Positions 38,821-42,410 of a DNA stretch of 42,410 bases are shown piece by piece (the first letter of the stretch is position 1; each line of letters opens with the position of its first letter). This DNA comes from Bacteroides sp. UBA7333 (lineage in GTDB: Bacteria > Bacteroidota > Bacteroidia > Bacteroidales > Bacteroidaceae): the NCBI GenBank assembly GCA_002471195.1, contig DKPN01000020.1, positions 2,763-45,172 of the forward strand, read 5' to 3'. The notes beneath the pieces were generated by a model that did no database searches, was not told the origin of the DNA, and saw only the letters and a program-made list of their open reading frames with translations. The position numbers and the translations under genes are program-made.

Positions 38821-41800
38821 ATGATTCTTTTTTTCAGAACTCCCGCTACAAGCGTGATTGCAGTAGAAAGCAGTCAACCAATCAGTCAGGAAGACAGTAA
38901 AAAACTTTGTTGGCTATTTGACAATGCCACAGTCGAAAACGAAGACGATTTAAAAGGTTACTTCGTAGGTCCACGTCGCGAAATGATTACTCCATGGAGT
39001 ACCAATGCGGTAGAAATCACTCAAAACATGGGAATCGACGGCATCCTCCGCATCGAAGAATACTTCCCTGTAAAAGATGAGAATTCAGATTTCGACCCAA
39101 TGCTTCAACGCATGTATCATGGTCTCGATGAGAATATTTTCACCACAAATCGTCAACCACAACCCATCATCTACATTGAAGACCTTGAAGCTTATAACGA
39201 GCAAGAAGGTTTGGCTTTGTCAAAGGAAGAGATGGATTATCTGAAAAAAATAGAAGGTGATTTAAGTCGTAAGCTTACAGACTCTGAAGTTTTCGGTTTT
39301 GCACAAATCAATTCAGAGCACTGCCGTCATAAAATTTTCGGCGGAACATTCGTTATCGATGGTGTCGAACAAGAGTCATCGCTTTTTGCTATGATCAAAA
39401 AGACAACCAACGAAAATCCAAATAAAATTGTATCGGCCTACAAAGACAATGTAGCCTTTTCAGAAGGTCCTCTCATCGAACAATTTGCTCCTGCCGATCA
39501 TTCTAAATCTGATTATTTTCAAATCAAAGACATAAAGAGTGTTATCTCTCTTAAAGCAGAAACACATAATTTCCCCACTACAGTTGAACCATTCAACGGA
39601 GCATCTACCGGAACAGGTGGTGAAATTCGCGACCGCATGGCTGGTGGTAAAGGCTCATGGCCTATAGCAGGTACTGCGGTATACATGACTTCATATCCTC
39701 GCACTGATGTAGACCGCATTTGGGAAGAAACACTTCCCGTTCGCAAATGGTTATATCAAACACCAGAACAAATTTTAATCAAAGCTTCAAATGGTGCAAG
39801 TGATTTCGGCAACAAATTTGGGCAACCTCTTATCTGTGGATCAGTATTGACTTTTGAGCATACCGAAAACAATGAAGTATATGGTTATGACAAAGTAATT
39901 ATGCTTGCAGGAGGTGTAGGTTATGGTGCAAAGCGTGATTGCTTAAAAGGATCACCCGAATCAGGCAACAAGGTTGTTTTAATTGGTGGAGATAATTATC
40001 GCATTGGTCTTGGTGGCGGCTCAGTTTCATCTGTAGATACAGGTCGTTATAGTAGCGGTATAGAATTAAATGCTGTACAACGTGCTAATGCCGAGATGCA
40101 AAAACGTGCTTACAATGTAGTGCGTGCACTTTGCGAAGAAGAAAACAATCCCGTGGTATCTATCCACGACCACGGTTCAGCAGGGCATGTCAACTGTCTA
40201 TCTGAATTAGTAGAAGAATGTGGTGGTGAAATTGACATGAGCCAACTACCCGTTGGCGACAAAACCCTTTCAGCAAAAGAAATCATTGCCAATGAGTCGC
40301 AAGAACGTATGGGACTTCTTATCAAAGAAGAGGCAATTGATCATGTACGTAAAATTGCAGAGCGCGAACGTGCTCCTATGTATGTAGTCGGTGAAACGAC
40401 GGGAGATCAACGCTTCTCATTCAAACAAGCTGATGGTGTACGTCCATTCGACTTAGCCGTTGAGCAAATGTTCGGTTCCTCACCAAAAACATATATGATA
40501 GACAAAACTGTGGAGAGACATTACGCAATGCCTCAATATGAATTGTCTGATTTACACGAATATTTAACAAATGTGTTACAGCTAGAAGCGGTGGCATGTA
40601 AAGATTGGTTAACAAACAAAGTAGACCGTTCGGTAACAGGTAAAATAGCACGCCAACAATGCCAAGGTGAAATTCAGTTACCTTTGAGCGACTGTGGTGT
40701 TGTAGCACTTGACTACCGCGGTGAAAAAGGTATTGCCACCTCTATAGGACATGCGCCACAAGCAGCATTGGCCGATCCTGCGGCAGGTTCTGTACTAGCA
40801 GTAAGCGAAGCACTAACTAACTTAATTTGGGCGCCATTGGCTGATGGTATGGATACCATTTCACTTTCAGCAAACTGGATGTGGCCTTGTCGTTCACAAG
40901 AGGGTGAGGACGCTCGTCTTTACACAGCAGTTAAAGCCTTGAGTGATTTTTGCTGTACACTTCAAATCAATGTCCCAACAGGAAAAGACTCATTATCAAT
41001 GACTCAAAAATATCCTGATGGATCCAAAGTAATTTCTCCGGGTACAGTAATCGTTTCTGCAGGAGCCGAAGTCTCAGATGTCAAAAAAGTGGTATCGCCA
41101 GTAATGATAAACGATGCGAAATCAACATTTTACCACATTGACTTCAGCTTCGATGCATTAAAGCTAGGTGGTTCTGCATTTGCACAATCATTAGGTAAAG
41201 TGGGAGATGATGTTCCAACCGTTCAAAATGCTGAATATTTCCGTGACGCATTCTTGGCTGTACAAGAATTAATCCATAAGGGCTTAGTTCTTGCGGGTCA
41301 CGACATCTCTGCAGGCGGTCTTATAACAGCACTATTAGAAATGTGCTTTGCCAATGTAGAAGGGGGTATGGAAATTAATTTGGATAAAATTAAAGAACAC
41401 GATTTAGTAAAAATCTTGTTCGCCGAAAACCCAGGTATTGTAATCCAAGTATCTGATAAAAACAAAGAAGCAGTTAAGAAAATTCTAGAAGATGCCGGTA
41501 TTGGCTTTATTAAATTGGGTAAACCAACGGATGAACGCCATATCATGGTATCTAAAGACGACGCTTCTTATCAGTTTGGAATCGATTATATGCGTGAAGT
41601 ATGGTACTCTTCATCTTACCTACTTGACCGTAAACAATCCATGAACGGATGCGCTAAACAACGTTTTGAGAACTATAAAATGCAACCATTAGAATTTGCA
41701 TTTATGCCTGAATTCACAGGTAAGCTATCACAATTTGGCCTTGATCCTAATCGTCGCACACCAAGTGGAATTCGTGCTGCCATTATCCGCGAGAAAGGAA

Positions 41801-42410
41801 CCAACGGCGAACGTGAAATGGCTTATTCTTTATATCTTGCAGGATTCGATGTAAAAGATGTAACTATGACCGATTTAATTAGTGGTCGCGAAACCCTAGA
41901 AGATGTGAATATGATTGTATATTGTGGTGGTTTCTCAAACTCAGACGTACTTGGCTCAGCCAAAGGATGGGCCGGTGGATTCTTATTTAATCCTAAAGCA
42001 AAAGAGGCGCTTGATAAATTCTATGCACGCCAAGACACCCTTTCATTAGGTATCTGCAATGGATGCCAGCTAATGATGGAGTTAGGACTTATCAATCCGG
42101 AACATGAGAAAAAAGGCAAAATGCTTCATAATAATTCACATAAATTTGAATCAACATTCGTAGGTGTAACAATCCCTACCAACAGAAGCGTAATGTTTGG
42201 TTCATTGAGCGGAAGCAAATTGGGCATTTGGGTAGCACATGGTGAAGGTAAATTCTCTTTACCTTATGCAGAAGATAAATACAATGTTGTAGCAAAATAT
42301 TCATATGATGAATATCCTGCTAATCCAAATGGTTCCGACTATTCAGTTGCAGCATTAGCTAGTGAAGATGGTCGTCATTTAGCAATGATGCCTCACTTGG
42401 AAAGAGCAAT
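38821..42410 (+). CDS. purL: phosphoribosylformylglycinamidine synthase, 3' end beyond window
   Basis: Large single-chain FGAM synthase of purine biosynthesis, converting FGAR, glutamine and ATP to FGAM. 1196 codons are visible and the frame is still open at the window edge. Order: N-terminal PurS-like domain (start MILFFRTPATSVIAVE), linker with NSEHCRHK, and first AIRS-type ATP domain with AETHNFPT and the ASTGTGGEIRDR block. A second AIRS-like domain and the C-terminal glutaminase with nucleophile Cys1079 (LGICNGCQLM) follow. His1192 and Glu1194 of the triad are visible (PHLER). Usual length is about 1230-1300, so only the last few dozen residues are missing. It has its own promoter. Confidence 0.97.
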   Translation, partial: MILFFRTPATSVIAVESSQPISQEDSKKLCWLFDNATVENEDDLKGYFVGPRREMITPWSTNAVEITQNMGIDGILRIEEYFPVKDENSDFDPMLQRMYHGLDENIFTTNRQPQPIIYIEDLEAYNEQEGLALSKEEMDYLKKIEGDLSRKLTDSEVFGFAQINSEHCRHKIFGGTFVIDGVEQESSLFAMIKKTTNENPNKIVSAYKDNVAFSEGPLIEQFAPADHSKSDYFQIKDIKSVISLKAETHNFPTTVEPFNGASTGTGGEIRDRMAGGKGSWPIAGTAVYMTSYPRTDVDRIWEETLPVRKWLYQTPEQILIKASNGASDFGNKFGQPLICGSVLTFEHTENNEVYGYDKVIMLAGGVGYGAKRDCLKGSPESGNKVVLIGGDNYRIGLGGGSVSSVDTGRYSSGIELNAVQRANAEMQKRAYNVVRALCEEENNPVVSIHDHGSAGHVNCLSELVEECGGEIDMSQLPVGDKTLSAKEIIANESQERMGLLIKEEAIDHVRKIAERERAPMYVVGETTGDQRFSFKQADGVRPFDLAVEQMFGSSPKTYMIDKTVERHYAMPQYELSDLHEYLTNVLQLEAVACKDWLTNKVDRSVTGKIARQQCQGEIQLPLSDCGVVALDYRGEKGIATSIGHAPQAALADPAAGSVLAVSEALTNLIWAPLADGMDTISLSANWMWPCRSQEGEDARLYTAVKALSDFCCTLQINVPTGKDSLSMTQKYPDGSKVISPGTVIVSAGAEVSDVKKVVSPVMINDAKSTFYHIDFSFDALKLGGSAFAQSLGKVGDDVPTVQNAEYFRDAFLAVQELIHKGLVLAGHDISAGGLITALLEMCFANVEGGMEINLDKIKEHDLVKILFAENPGIVIQVSDKNKEAVKKILEDAGIGFIKLGKPTDERHIMVSKDDASYQFGIDYMREVWYSSSYLLDRKQSMNGCAKQRFENYKMQPLEFAFMPEFTGKLSQFGLDPNRRTPSGIRAAIIREKGTNGEREMAYSLYLAGFDVKDVTMTDLISGRETLEDVNMIVYCGGFSNSDVLGSAKGWAGGFLFNPKAKEALDKFYARQDTLSLGICNGCQLMMELGLINPEHEKKGKMLHNNSHKFESTFVGVTIPTNRSVMFGSLSGSKLGIWVAHGEGKFSLPYAEDKYNVVAKYSYDEYPANPNGSDYSVAALASEDGRHLAMMPHLERA

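Noticed and set aside
1..42410. CRISPR arrays, insertion sequences, prophage
   Set aside because: No regularly spaced repeats, no transposase, integrase or phage structural genes seen on either strand.

Overview
The window is AT-rich chromosomal DNA of a member of the Bacteroidota, most likely Bacteroidales. Evidence: promoters of the TTG-N19-21-TAnnTTTG type, almost no Shine-Dalgarno sites, a fused FeoAB, VTC/DUF4956, DUF2490, DUF4421 and DUF4924 proteins, a three-subunit Na+ oxaloacetate decarboxylase, and the order LysE/DUF4924/rmlD/prfC. I cannot name the genus. There are no phage genes, transposases, CRISPR arrays or rRNA genes. One tRNA (Cys, GCA) is present.

Layout. (1) 20-5487, minus strand: a tightly coupled six-gene operon, inositol-3-phosphate synthase > nucleotidyltransferase > ATP-grasp > CDP-alcohol phosphotransferase > flippase-like membrane protein > HAD protein. 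I read it as an inositol-lipid pathway in which CDP-inositol, rather than CDP-diacylglycerol, may be the activated intermediate. (2) 5634-9222, minus: an orphan sensor kinase with a periplasmic binding-protein domain, and a LysM glucosaminidase. (3) 9332-11222, plus: cytidine deaminase and a decayed RclA/mercuric-reductase-like flavoprotein. (4) 11838-14627, plus: a VTC polyphosphate-polymerase-type operon (secreted repeat protein, VTC, DUF4956, DUF2490). (5) 14737-18221: YeiH transporter, a TIGR02757 (HhH-GPD-like) protein, a LysR regulator and a hypothetical. (6) 18438-23076, plus: clpB and umuDC. (7) 23077-25900: a sparse, accessory-looking stretch with a secreted barrel-like protein, a 41-residue lipoprotein and a methyltransferase, ending at tRNA-Cys. 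(8) 26126-28818, minus: feoAB and its Cys-rich partner. (9) 29095-31117, plus: an alpha/beta hydrolase and a DUF4421 protein. (10) 31241-34594, minus: oadGAB. (11) 34799-38485, minus: LysE, DUF4924, rmlD, prfC. (12) 38821 to the edge, plus: purL, cut by the window end.

The most notable features beyond ordinary genes are perfect inverted repeats. One is a 23-bp-arm hairpin inside the sensor kinase gene. Others are a 40-bp gapless palindrome, a nested pair of 18-bp-arm hairpins between convergent genes, a head-to-head pair of palindromic 29-mers before umuD (REP/BIME-like), and a hairpin that buries the translation start of the decayed flavoprotein. All function calls come from reading motifs in the translated sequence; no database search was run.
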